DNA of 26,405 nt, taken from NCBI GenBank assembly GCA_049509915.1, contig JBEKZL010000069.1, forward strand, positions 1-26,405, written 5' to 3'. This DNA comes from JBEKYD01 sp049509915. Lineage in GTDB: Bacteria; Acidobacteriota; Terriglobia; Bryobacterales; Bryobacteraceae. Numbering within the stretch: position 1 is the first letter of the stretch; every line of letters begins with the position of its first letter. The translations under genes and the position numbers were made by a program. The notes below the pieces were generated by a model. That model made no database searches. It had not been told where the DNA came from and was given only the letters and a program-made list of their open reading frames with translations. This document shows, in pieces, positions 7,102 to 13,663 of this stretch.

Positions 7102-8358
7102 ATGGATAAGTTCGTAATCGCGGGCGGAACCGCCCTGAACGGGTCGATCCCCATCAATGGGTCGAAAAATTCGGCGCTGCCGGCGCTGGCCGCGGCTTTG
7201 CTCACCGAAGAGCCGGTTACGCTGCATCGCATTCCGCGGGTGCGAGACATTCGGACGATCGAGCGTCTGTTGGTGGATATCGGCGCTAGCATAACCGGGG
7301 AAGGCGAGACGGTGCGGCTGGAGACGCCGCGCATCACGAGTCCCGAAGCTCCTTACGAGCTGGTGAAAACCATGCGCGCGTCCAGCCTGGTGCTGGGACC
7401 GCTGGTGGCGCGCTGCGGCAGGGCGCGGGTCTCGCTGCCGGGCGGCTGCGCCATCGGCGCGCGCCCCATTAACCTGCACATTCTGGGGCTGGAACAACTG
7501 GGCGCCACCATCCACCAGGCGCACGGCTATATCGAAGCACAGGCGCCCGGAGGGCTGCGCGGCGCGAACGTGCATTTCGACCGCATCACTGTGACCGGCA
7601 CCGAAGACCTGCTGATGGCCGCGGTGCTGGCCAAGGGCGAAACCGTGTTGCGCAATGCCGCGCGCGAACCCGAGGTGGTAGACCTGGCCGAGCTGCTGGT
7701 CAAGATGGGCGCGAAGATCGAAGGCGCGGGTACTTCCACCATCCGCATTCAGGGTGTTGAAAAGCTCTCCGGGGCGGAGCACACCATCATTCCCGACCGC
7801 ATCGAAGCCGGCACGTTTCTGGTGGCCGGCGCCATCACCGGCGGCGATTTGAGTGTGACCGGCTGCATTCCCGAGCACGTCAGCGCGCTCGTGTCCAAGC
7901 TGCAACAAGCCGGGGTCCGGGTGACACAACCCGACGACGCCACCCTGCGCGTTTCCCCAGGCGGCCAACTGCGTTCCGTGGATATGACCACCGAAGAATA
8001 CCCTGGTTTCGCCACCGATTTGCAGGCGCAGTATATGGCGCTGATGACCCAGGCCGAAGGGATTGCCATCGTGGTCGAGACCATCTTCGAAAACCGCTTC
8101 ATGCACGCCCAGGAACTGGCGCGCATGGGCGCCAACATCCGCATCGATGGCAAGCAGGCCATGGTGGCGGGCCCGCGCAAGTTGACCGGCGCGGGTGTGA
8201 TCGCATCCGACCTGCGCGCCAGCGCGTCGCTGGTGCTGGGCGCGCTGGTGGCCCGCGGCGAAACCGTCATCGACCGCGTCTACCACATCGACCGTGGCTA
8301 CGAGAAGATCGAAGCCAAGCTGGCCGCGGTTGGCGCCCGCATCCGCCGGGTGGAGTAA
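7102..8358 (+). CDS. murA: UDP-N-acetylglucosamine 1-carboxyvinyltransferase
   Basis: MurA transfers enolpyruvate from PEP to UDP-GlcNAc, the first committed step of peptidoglycan synthesis in the cytoplasm. The 418-residue length is exactly that of the family. Visible signatures are the N-terminal substrate-binding motif INGSKNSALP (18-27, with the catalytic Lys22), R92 in the KTMRASSLVLGP segment, and the active-site loop LPGGCAIGARP with Cys116, the residue attacked by fosfomycin; an Asp at that site would have given natural resistance. The Asp of the DRIEAGTF segment near residue 230-235 and the C-terminal DRGYEKIEAKL are also conserved. The ATG is at 7102; a REP hairpin sits immediately upstream, which may limit or stabilise translation. 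It is followed ten bases later by the rhodanese gene. Confidence 0.97.
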   Translation: MDKFVIAGGTALNGSIPINGSKNSALPALAAALLTEEPVTLHRIPRVRDIRTIERLLVDIGASITGEGETVRLETPRITSPEAPYELVKTMRASSLVLGPLVARCGRARVSLPGGCAIGARPINLHILGLEQLGATIHQAHGYIEAQAPGGLRGANVHFDRITVTGTEDLLMAAVLAKGETVLRNAAREPEVVDLAELLVKMGAKIEGAGTSTIRIQGVEKLSGAEHTIIPDRIEAGTFLVAGAITGGDLSVTGCIPEHVSALVSKLQQAGVRVTQPDDATLRVSPGGQLRSVDMTTEEYPGFATDLQAQYMALMTQAEGIAIVVETIFENRFMHAQELARMGANIRIDGKQAMVAGPRKLTGAGVIASDLRASASLVLGALVARGETVIDRVYHIDRGYEKIEAKLAAVGARIRRVE

Positions 8359-8367
8359 ACTAGGCGG

Positions 8368-8733
8368 ATGAAACACAATCCTGGGTTCCTGGCGCTGGTG
8401 GACGATGCCAAGTCGCGCATTCGCCAGATCGATATCGCCGAGTATCGAAGTTTGCGCCAGGCCGGCGATCCTCACCTGCTGATCGACACGCGCGAAGAAA
8501 GCGAATGGGCCGCGGGCCACGTGGTCGGGGCGGTGCAGCTTGGCAAAGGCATCATCGAGCGCGATATCGAAACCAGGGTGCCCGACAAGAACGCCACTCT
8601 GGTGCTCTACTGCGGCGGCGGTTTCCGCTCGGCCCTGGTGGCCGACAACCTGCGCAAGATGGGCTATACCAACGCGATTTCGCTTGATGGCGGGTGGAAG
8701 GCGCTGAAGGAGTCAGGCCTTCCGCTAGAGTGA
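8368..8733 (+). CDS. Rhodanese-domain sulfurtransferase-like protein
   Basis: A 121-residue single-domain rhodanese. The N-terminal helix is followed by the domain proper from about residue 20: LLIDTREESEWAAGHVVGA (37-55) is the substrate-entry motif, and LYCGGGFRS (80-88) is the active-site loop with the persulfide-forming Cys82 and the following Arg. The C-terminal LDGGWKALKESGLPL matches the family end. No signal peptide, so cytoplasmic. Such proteins pass sulfane sulfur to acceptors in thiosulfate, cyanide or cofactor chemistry; the acceptor here cannot be deduced. The ATG lies ten bases after the murA stop, so the two are probably co-transcribed, but there is no obvious functional link. 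Confidence 0.9.
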   Translation: MKHNPGFLALVDDAKSRIRQIDIAEYRSLRQAGDPHLLIDTREESEWAAGHVVGAVQLGKGIIERDIETRVPDKNATLVLYCGGGFRSALVADNLRKMGYTNAISLDGGWKALKESGLPLE

Positions 8734-8771
8734 TCCGAGGTTTTTGCCCTGGCGCAAATACCCTCATTTTA

Positions 8772-8786
8772 GGGGTGACGCACCCC
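8772..8786. other. Stem-loop after the rhodanese gene
   Basis: GGGGTG-ACG-CACCCC is a perfect 6-bp stem with a three-base loop, 39 bases past the rhodanese stop. No T-run follows, so it is at best a weak terminator or a processing signal at the end of the murA-rhodanese message. Confidence 0.3.
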
Positions 8787-8833
8787 GCATCTTTCAGGGC
8801 TGCCGCCGAAGCTTTTTGGGCTAGCGTGAGGGC

Positions 8834-8941
8834 ATGGGCAAGAGAATTGTCTGTGAGACCTGCAAGAATGTACGCTGCGTAGGCAAGTGCAAGTTCTCCG
8901 CCGCTCCCAAACCTCCCGCACCTCCGCGCAAGGCGGCGTGA
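8834..8941 (+). CDS. Tiny four-cysteine protein, 35 residues
   Basis: ATG 8834 to TGA 8939-8941 encodes a very small basic protein. Residues 7-19 (CETCKNVRCVGKC) place four cysteines in a C-x2-C-x4-C-x3-C pattern suited to one zinc or iron-sulfur site, and the tail is Ala/Pro-rich and basic (AAPKPPAPPRKAA). The sequence GTGAGGGC just before the ATG is an acceptable ribosome site. Cysteines that dense and regular are unlikely by chance in a region where all other frames look random. I do not recognise a family and give no function. Its neighbours are the rhodanese gene upstream and a long hairpin-rich non-coding stretch downstream. Confidence 0.45.
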   Translation: MGKRIVCETCKNVRCVGKCKFSAAPKPPAPPRKAA

Positions 8942-9048
8942 GCCTCGGTTTCCGCGCGAGACGACCAATTTCCGCGCGGCGGTGTTCCCCGGCTCTCTAG
9001 ATCTGTTTGAATTAACCCGCATTCCTTAGGGAGTTCCGGTGTGGTGTC

Positions 9049-9425
9049 GTGGCGCAGGCGGACCTGCCGATGTTTGCCTGCGACGCTGCTCCCAGCCTGG
9101 CAGAAGTGTCGAGACGATTCTCCGAGCTTGAAATCGTGGAAGTTGGCTTGAGCCATGATTTGGAATTTGTGGGGCAGGCCCGCGGCCTGCGGCGCACCAT
9201 CCAAACACGATTCTGAAAGGATAACGCCACTTTCCGCCTGCTGGATGGGTTGGCCGCAGCCGGGCGGCCTGGGAGGCCGCCGCAGGCCGAGGGCCTGCCC
9301 CACACAACGCGGCGCGCCGCGCGCGTGCCAAAATGGGGCAGCTCATTTTCCTGGACAGCGCGAAGTCTCGGGGCGACTTCAGGAGTTCGGATTCTCGACA
9401 CAGCAGGCAAGACCGCCTGCGCCAC
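9049..9425. repeat. Nested inverted REP pairs (BIME-like block)
   Basis: Four GTGG-headed hairpins form two nested inverted pairs. The outer pair shares the 13-mer GTGGCGCAGGCGG at 9049-9061 and, inverted, at 9413-9425. The inner pair shares 27 bases at 9168-9194 and, inverted, at 9278-9304 with one mismatch; each begins TGTGGGGCAGGCC and closes with GGCCTGCGG. The interval 8942-9739 has no coding frame I can support: the frames there are disrupted by these palindromes and lack ribosome sites. Confidence 0.75.
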
Positions 9426-9450
9426 GGCGGCTGCGCGAAGCCTCAAAAAG

Positions 9451-9475
9451 GCGGGCGAGGGTTCGCCTCGCCCGC
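9451..9475. repeat. Perfect 10-bp hairpin in the non-coding block
   Basis: GCGGGCGAGG-GTTCG-CCTCGCCCGC is a perfect 10-bp stem with a five-base loop, 25 bases beyond the nested REP pairs. It lacks the GTGG head and has no T-run, so it is probably a different repeat class rather than a terminator. Confidence 0.6.
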
Positions 9476-9519
9476 AAGGGGGAAACCTATGGGTGTCCCG
9501 GCCCCCCGTCTCGGCGGGC

Positions 9520-9545
9520 GGCTCGGCAGTGATGGCTGCCGAGCC
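9520..9545. repeat. Second perfect 10-bp hairpin in the non-coding block
   Basis: GGCTCGGCAG-TGATGG-CTGCCGAGCC is a perfect 10-bp stem with a six-base loop. Together with 9451-9475 and the nested pairs it makes 9049-9545 an almost continuous series of strong hairpins. Confidence 0.6.
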
Positions 9546-9690
9546 AGCGCCGCGACGAACGTGTCTCGACGCGTGAGGCACGTTATAGAAATGAGCTCCT
9601 GCGCTTTCCTGACGGTATCGCCCAGCGATTGGCACGCACAAGTTCGCGTTGGTAATGATGCAGCAGGATAGCAGGTGTTACCGGGAAATC

Positions 9691-9705
9691 GCCCTCGGTG
9701 AGGGC
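9691..9705. terminator. Possible end-of-operon stem-loop
   Basis: GCCCTC-GGT-GAGGGC is a 6-bp perfect stem 35 bases beyond the last gene of the minus-strand operon. On that strand it is followed by GATTTCCC rather than a clean T-run, so it may only be a 3'-end stabiliser or weak terminator. Confidence 0.25.
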
Positions 9706-9739
9706 AAACGAATTGGCTAGCCGTCACGACTGTGCCAGC

Positions 9740-10570
9740 CTACTCGCCGTAGCTGATCTCGCCGCGGCGCGCGGCGATGGCAGTGTATGTCACCAGTAGG
9801 GCGGCAACCGCGAGCAGGCCGGGGACGGCGATCCAGACGGGCGTGGGGTCGATATCCACCACGATCACGTTGAGCGGCGGCGGCAGCGGCACTTCGACCG
9901 GGCACAAACCCTTGAGGTAGGAGATCACGCTGATCTTCTGCAGCAGCGAAGGGAGGAACGGGTTCACGTTCTCCCAAACGTAGACCGCGGCCGCGGGAAT
10001 CATGGGATTGCGAAACAGCAGCCCGCAGGCCAGGAAGACCGCGCCATAGCCCACGCAGGCCAGGACCGTCACCAGCACGTACCACCCCAACTGGGCCAGG
10101 CCCGGCCCGCGCCAGAGGTAATCGCTGTAGGCGTGGTCGTGGCTGCCGATGAGCAGCAGCGAGGCGGCCACGCTGGGAACGAATAGCGAGCACGCCGCCA
10201 GCAATCCGGCCAGGTATTTACCCGCTACCAGGGACTCGCGGCGCAGGGGCGTGAGGTAGTAGTAATGCAGCGTCTTTTCCAGCATTTCGCCCCGGAACAG
10301 GCTGGCGAAGATGCCCATGCAGCCGAAGAAGATGGCCCCCCTCAGGTAGAACAACTGAAACATCATGGCGAAAGCCTGCACGTCGTTTCCAAGGCTGTGG
10401 CGCGGGTGCGCCCGGCGGGAGGTCAGCAGCGCATGGAGCAGGCAGATGGCCACGGGACCGGCGGCCAGCAGGTAAATCCACCAGCCACGGCGGCTGAGCA
10501 GGGTCTTACGCCACTCCAGGCGGAACACGGCGGCGATCTGGCGCTGCCAGAGATGGGTCTGCCGGCTCAC
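9740..10570 (-). CDS. ABC-2-type exporter permease (second pair)
   Basis: A 276-residue membrane protein with about six hydrophobic helices at roughly 30-49, 74-92, 119-142, 164-186, a weaker one near 192-210, and 244-268. The N-terminus is cytoplasmic and basic (RLEWRKTLLSRRGWW), as in ABC-2-type permeases. Between the second and third helices lies the segment LEKTLHYYYLTPLRRESLVAGKY, the amphipathic 'gate' region usual in this family. Its GTG start overlaps the stop of the ATPase gene by four bases (10567-10570), so the two are translationally coupled and surely work together. The substrate is not deducible. It is the last gene of the sigma-factor-headed operon. Confidence 0.85.
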   Translation of the reverse strand: MSRQTHLWQRQIAAVFRLEWRKTLLSRRGWWIYLLAAGPVAICLLHALLTSRRAHPRHSLGNDVQAFAMMFQLFYLRGAIFFGCMGIFASLFRGEMLEKTLHYYYLTPLRRESLVAGKYLAGLLAACSLFVPSVAASLLLIGSHDHAYSDYLWRGPGLAQLGWYVLVTVLACVGYGAVFLACGLLFRNPMIPAAAVYVWENVNPFLPSLLQKISVISYLKGLCPVEVPLPPPLNVIVVDIDPTPVWIAVPGLLAVAALLVTYTAIAARRGEISYGE

Positions 10571-11520
10571 GTGGTGCCTCCTTCGGCGCCGATCAGATAC
10601 TGGTAGACCGAATTGACGTCGTCGTCGGCCGGGGCCACGGTTTCGATCTCGAGGCCGGTCTCGAGCACCACCCGGTTGAGGAGCAGATAGAGGCGGTCGG
10701 CGTCGGTGGTGCGGACCAGCAGGTTGCGGCCGTCGCCCTGGATTTTGGCCTCCATCAGGTGGTCGTGGGAAAACAGGCGGGCGGCGAGCTCGCGGGGCCG
10801 GTCGCAGCGCACCAGGATCTGCATGGGCTGTTCCTTCACCTCGCTGCGCACGCCCTGAATTTCGCCCTCGGCGACGACATAGCCGTGGCTGAGCAAAATC
10901 ACCCGGTCGGAGATACGGTCGACGTCATGCAGAACATGGCTGGAGAGGATGACGTGACGGCCCTGGTCGCCCCACTGGCGAAACAAGGCGATGCTCTCGG
11001 CGCGGGCCATGGGGTCGAGTCCGTTGAGCGGCTCGTCCAGCACCAGCACGCTGGGAGAGTGGGCCATGGCCTGGGCCAGCTTGATGCGCTGGCGCATGCC
11101 CTTGCTGTAGGCGGCCACGGGACGGCCCGCCGCGGCGCCCATGCCGGCCTGTTCGATGGCTTCGCGAGCGCGGCGCGCGCACTCGCCCGAGCCGAATCCG
11201 TGCAGCAACAGGTAGGAATAAATGAACTGAAACCCGGTAAGACCCTTCGGCACGGCTTCGAACTGAGCGCAGTATCCTACCAGGCGGCAGAGCTCTTCGG
11301 GGTGGTCCGGCCGGGCGCCGCAGACGCGGATTTCACCCTGGGTGGGGCGGATCAACCCGGTCATCAAATTCATGAGCGTGCTTTTGCCGCTGCCGTTGGG
11401 CCCGACCAGGCTGGTGACGCCGGGAGGTATTGCCAAGCTCACGCGATTGACGCCCAGCACTTCGCCATAGAAGCGCGAGACTTCGGCGAAGGTGATGAGA
11501 TTGGAGGGGGAGGGGGTCAT
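10567..11520 (-). CDS. ABC transporter ATPase (second pair)
   Basis: A 317-residue nucleotide-binding protein that powers the adjoining permease. Walker A is GPNGSGKST (40-48), the Q-loop Gln is in GYCAQFEAV (82-90), the ABC signature is YSKGMRQ (138-144, where the usual SGG is SKG, common in ABC-2 exporters), Walker B is VLVLDEP (158-164) with catalytic Glu163, followed by the D-loop NGLDP, and the switch His195 is in LSSHVL. About 100 further residues form a C-terminal accessory domain. The ATG at 11520 has GGAGG six bases upstream (11526-11530), and that ribosome site lies only four bases from the foot of the large REP inverted repeat. Confidence 0.92.
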   Translation of the reverse strand: MTPSPSNLITFAEVSRFYGEVLGVNRVSLAIPPGVTSLVGPNGSGKSTLMNLMTGLIRPTQGEIRVCGARPDHPEELCRLVGYCAQFEAVPKGLTGFQFIYSYLLLHGFGSGECARRAREAIEQAGMGAAAGRPVAAYSKGMRQRIKLAQAMAHSPSVLVLDEPLNGLDPMARAESIALFRQWGDQGRHVILSSHVLHDVDRISDRVILLSHGYVVAEGEIQGVRSEVKEQPMQILVRCDRPRELAARLFSHDHLMEAKIQGDGRNLLVRTTDADRLYLLLNRVVLETGLEIETVAPADDDVNSVYQYLIGAEGGTT

Positions 11521-11534
11521 GGGCGGCCTCCGAT

Positions 11535-11751
11535 GTGGGGCAGGTTGTTAACCTGCGGACCGATTGTCAATCGGTCCAGCCGGGCGTCAGCACGGCGGCG
11601 CGCTGACGGGCATGAAACTTGGCGCAAGGAGAATTCCGCAGCATCAGGGGTCTCCGGGCTGCGAACTACCGGACCCCTGCCGAGGAACTGCCGTGCTGGC
11701 GCCCGGCTGGACCGATTGACAATCGGTCCGCAGGTTGCCAACCTGCCCCAC
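11535..11751. repeat. 62-bp inverted repeat made of REP hairpins
   Basis: The left arm 11535-11596 and right arm 11690-11751 are reverse complements over 62 bases with three mismatches. Each arm starts GTGGGG, then has a short hairpin (CAGGTT..AACCTG), then a near-perfect palindrome with halves GGACCGATTG and CAATCGGTCC around one central base (11557-11577 in the left arm), then a CAGCACGGC end. The 93-base centre holds another stem, CAGGGGTC paired with GACCCCTG. The element sits between the first permease and the second ATPase of the minus-strand operon and contains no gene. Confidence 0.85.
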
Positions 11752-11776
11752 AGGGCAGCGAAGCCGCAAGCGAGAG

Positions 11777-11820
11777 CGCCGGGATGAGTCCCGGCGTGGC
11801 AGACTGGGAGTCCGCTCCAC
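11777..11820. repeat. Two further hairpins, one with GTGG head
   Basis: CGCCGGGA-TGAG-TCCCGGCG (11777-11796) is a perfect 8-bp hairpin. Next to it, 11799-11815 folds as GCAGACT-GGG-AGTCCGC with one mismatch, and on the minus strand it is preceded by GTGG (11820-11817), the REP layout. They complete the repeat-filled gap between the two ABC gene pairs. Confidence 0.55.
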
Positions 11821-11836
11821 GAAGAATCCATGGTTC

Positions 11837-12739
11837 TCATCGCACCACATCCGCACCGCGGATTTTCCGCGCCAGCATGTAGAGGCAGGCCAGGGCCAGC
11901 AGCGCCAGCATGGCCGCGCAGGCGGGTAGCGGCAGTTGCTCGCCGCTGGGAACGCGGAAGAAGACCGCCCCGTTGGTGGTGGGCTGGGTGCCTTCGAAGA
12001 GGTGTTGCCAGAGGGAGCCCACCAGGAAGCCGACGTTCAGCAGATGACCCCAATTGGTGTCCTGAATATTGTTGACGACCGCCCCAAAGGCGGCGCCTAC
12101 GAAGAAAACGCCGAACATCAACCCTCCCGCCACCGGCTTCCACTTCACCCAGGCCGAAAGCGCCAGCGCCAATAGCGCCAGCAACAGAATCCAGGCCCAG
12201 GAGCCGAAAAACAGGCCGGCGGCGATGCGCCCATGATCGAACATCCAGGAACCGCCTTCGAGGTAGGACTGCAAAGCGAACAGCAGCAGCCCCGGAATCC
12301 AGGTCATCAGCGAAAGCAGAATCAACAGCACCGCCATTTTCGAAGCCACGTATTCCACCCGCGAGAACGGGCGGGCCAGGTACAGCGAGAGCGCGTTGTT
12401 GGCCAGGTCCGGCGAAATCTGGCCGGGACCGATAAAAGACGCCAGAAACAGCGCCAGCATGCTCTGCCAGCCCAGCAGCGATTGAAAAAAAACCACGTTG
12501 ATCGAGATGAGCCGCTCGGCGCCTTCGGCGTTGAACAGTTTCAGGACGCTGGCGTTGTGTACGGCGTAAATAATGAGCGCCGCAATCAGCGGGTAGATAA
12601 AGCTGGCGAGATAAAAAATATTGAGGAAGCGGGAGCGGTGCAAGTCCTCGAACGCATAGCGGGGGATGACCAGCAAGCGCCGCCAGCGCGGCGTCAAATC
12701 GCCCTGATAGGGCCGGTAGGTTTTCTTATAGACGGCCAC
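11837..12739 (-). CDS. ABC-2-type exporter permease (first pair)
   Basis: A 300-residue membrane protein with six clear hydrophobic helices at about 41-60, 82-106, 130-155, 172-198, 204-223 and 272-291, and a basic cytoplasmic N-terminus (PRWRRLLVIPRYAFEDLHRSR). The segment NNALSLYLARPFSRVEYVASK between helices two and three is typical of ABC-2-type permeases. The reading frame overlaps the end of the upstream ATPase gene by 14 bases (12726-12739), so the two are tightly coupled. The permease is only distantly like the second one (9740-10570), so the two pairs look like separate transporters or a heteromeric one rather than a recent duplication. Confidence 0.85.
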   Translation of the reverse strand: MAVYKKTYRPYQGDLTPRWRRLLVIPRYAFEDLHRSRFLNIFYLASFIYPLIAALIIYAVHNASVLKLFNAEGAERLISINVVFFQSLLGWQSMLALFLASFIGPGQISPDLANNALSLYLARPFSRVEYVASKMAVLLILLSLMTWIPGLLLFALQSYLEGGSWMFDHGRIAAGLFFGSWAWILLLALLALALSAWVKWKPVAGGLMFGVFFVGAAFGAVVNNIQDTNWGHLLNVGFLVGSLWQHLFEGTQPTTNGAVFFRVPSGEQLPLPACAAMLALLALACLYMLARKIRGADVVR

Positions 12740-13658
12740 CGGGGGCCTCCATGGCTTTCAGGAAAATGTCTTCGAGCGAATCGCGCTTATGGCTGAGGCG
12801 GCGGATCTGAACGTTCTCGCGGCCGGCGATTTCGTAGAGCCGGCGCACTTCCAGCTCCTCAGGCAGGATGAGCTTGATGCGCCCCTGCGCGCCGGCCGCG
12901 GTCTGGCAGCCGATTTGTTCCAGGGCCGCCAGGAAATCGCCGTTCGAGCCGCCGCGGGTCTCTAGTTCCAGGAAGCGGCGGTTGGCTTTGCGCTCCTCTT
13001 CCAGGTTGCAGAAGGCGGCCAGGCGCCCCTCCTTCAGGATCAGGGCCTGGTCGCAGCACTCCTCCACGTCGCGCAGCAGGTGGGAGCTGACCACCAACTG
13101 CAGGTCGCCGCGGGCGCGGATATCCTGGATGAGCTGGATCATGCGCGCGCGGGCGGGCGGGTCGAGGCCATTAGTGGGCTCGTCGAGAAGCAGCAGCTTG
13201 GGCCCGTGGGCGATCGCCTGCGCCAGCTTGGCGGCCTGCTTCATGCCCAGCGAATAAGTGCCCAGGGCGCGGTAGCGCACTTCGCCCAGGCCGACGTAGA
13301 AGAACGCCTCGTGGGCTCGCTCGAGAGCCTGGGCCCTCGGAAGGCCGGCCAGTTCCGCCATCAGGCGCACGAAGTGGACGCCGCTCATCGAGGCAATAAA
13401 GGAGTCGTTCTCCGGCATGTAGCCGATGAGGCTGCGAATCTCCCGGGCCGACGTCCTGACGTCGCGGCCGAGCACGCGCAGGGTGCCGCCGAAGGGGCGG
13501 TGAAAACCGAGCACCGTATTCAGCAGGGTCGATTTGCCCGCCCCGTTGGGGCCGAGCAGGCCGATCGACCGGCCGGTAAGGGATGCGGTGAGCCGGTCCA
13601 GAATCACCCTTGCGCCGAAGCGCACTTCCAGCGCATCGAGTTCAATGACCGCGTCCAT
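12726..13658 (-). CDS. ABC transporter ATPase (first pair)
   Basis: A 310-residue ATPase partner of the following permease. Walker A GPNGAGKST (36-44), Q-loop region GYMPENDSF (79-87, with Glu in place of Gln, a common variant in this exporter group), signature YSLGMKQ (135-141), Walker B LLLLDE (155-160) with the D-loop NGLDP, and switch His193 in VSSHLL are all present. A C-terminal domain from about 210 carries the accessory fold found in ABC-2 exporters. It starts with ATG 13658, five bases after the anti-sigma gene stop, so it belongs to the same transcript. Confidence 0.92.
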   Translation of the reverse strand: MDAVIELDALEVRFGARVILDRLTASLTGRSIGLLGPNGAGKSTLLNTVLGFHRPFGGTLRVLGRDVRTSAREIRSLIGYMPENDSFIASMSGVHFVRLMAELAGLPRAQALERAHEAFFYVGLGEVRYRALGTYSLGMKQAAKLAQAIAHGPKLLLLDEPTNGLDPPARARMIQLIQDIRARGDLQLVVSSHLLRDVEECCDQALILKEGRLAAFCNLEEERKANRRFLELETRGGSNGDFLAALEQIGCQTAAGAQGRIKLILPEELEVRRLYEIAGRENVQIRRLSHKRDSLEDIFLKAMEAPGGRL

Positions 13659-13663
13659 TCCGC

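Noticed and set aside
7090..8520. A 476-codon minus-strand open frame across murA
   Set aside because: Opposite to murA and the rhodanese, both unmistakable; translation is His/Ala/Gly-rich shadow sequence.
9049..9545. CRISPR array
   Set aside because: The repeats are inverted, of unequal spacing and internally palindromic; there are no regularly spaced direct repeats or cas genes.
9012..9641. Possible minus-strand protein gene in the gap after the tiny Cys protein
   Set aside because: The frame runs through several palindromic repeats, has no ribosome site, and reads as Arg/Pro-rich sequence typical of REP read-through.
12233..12796. Plus-strand open frame rich in Gln and Arg
   Set aside because: Mirror image of the first ABC permease and its hydrophobic helices; no independent support.
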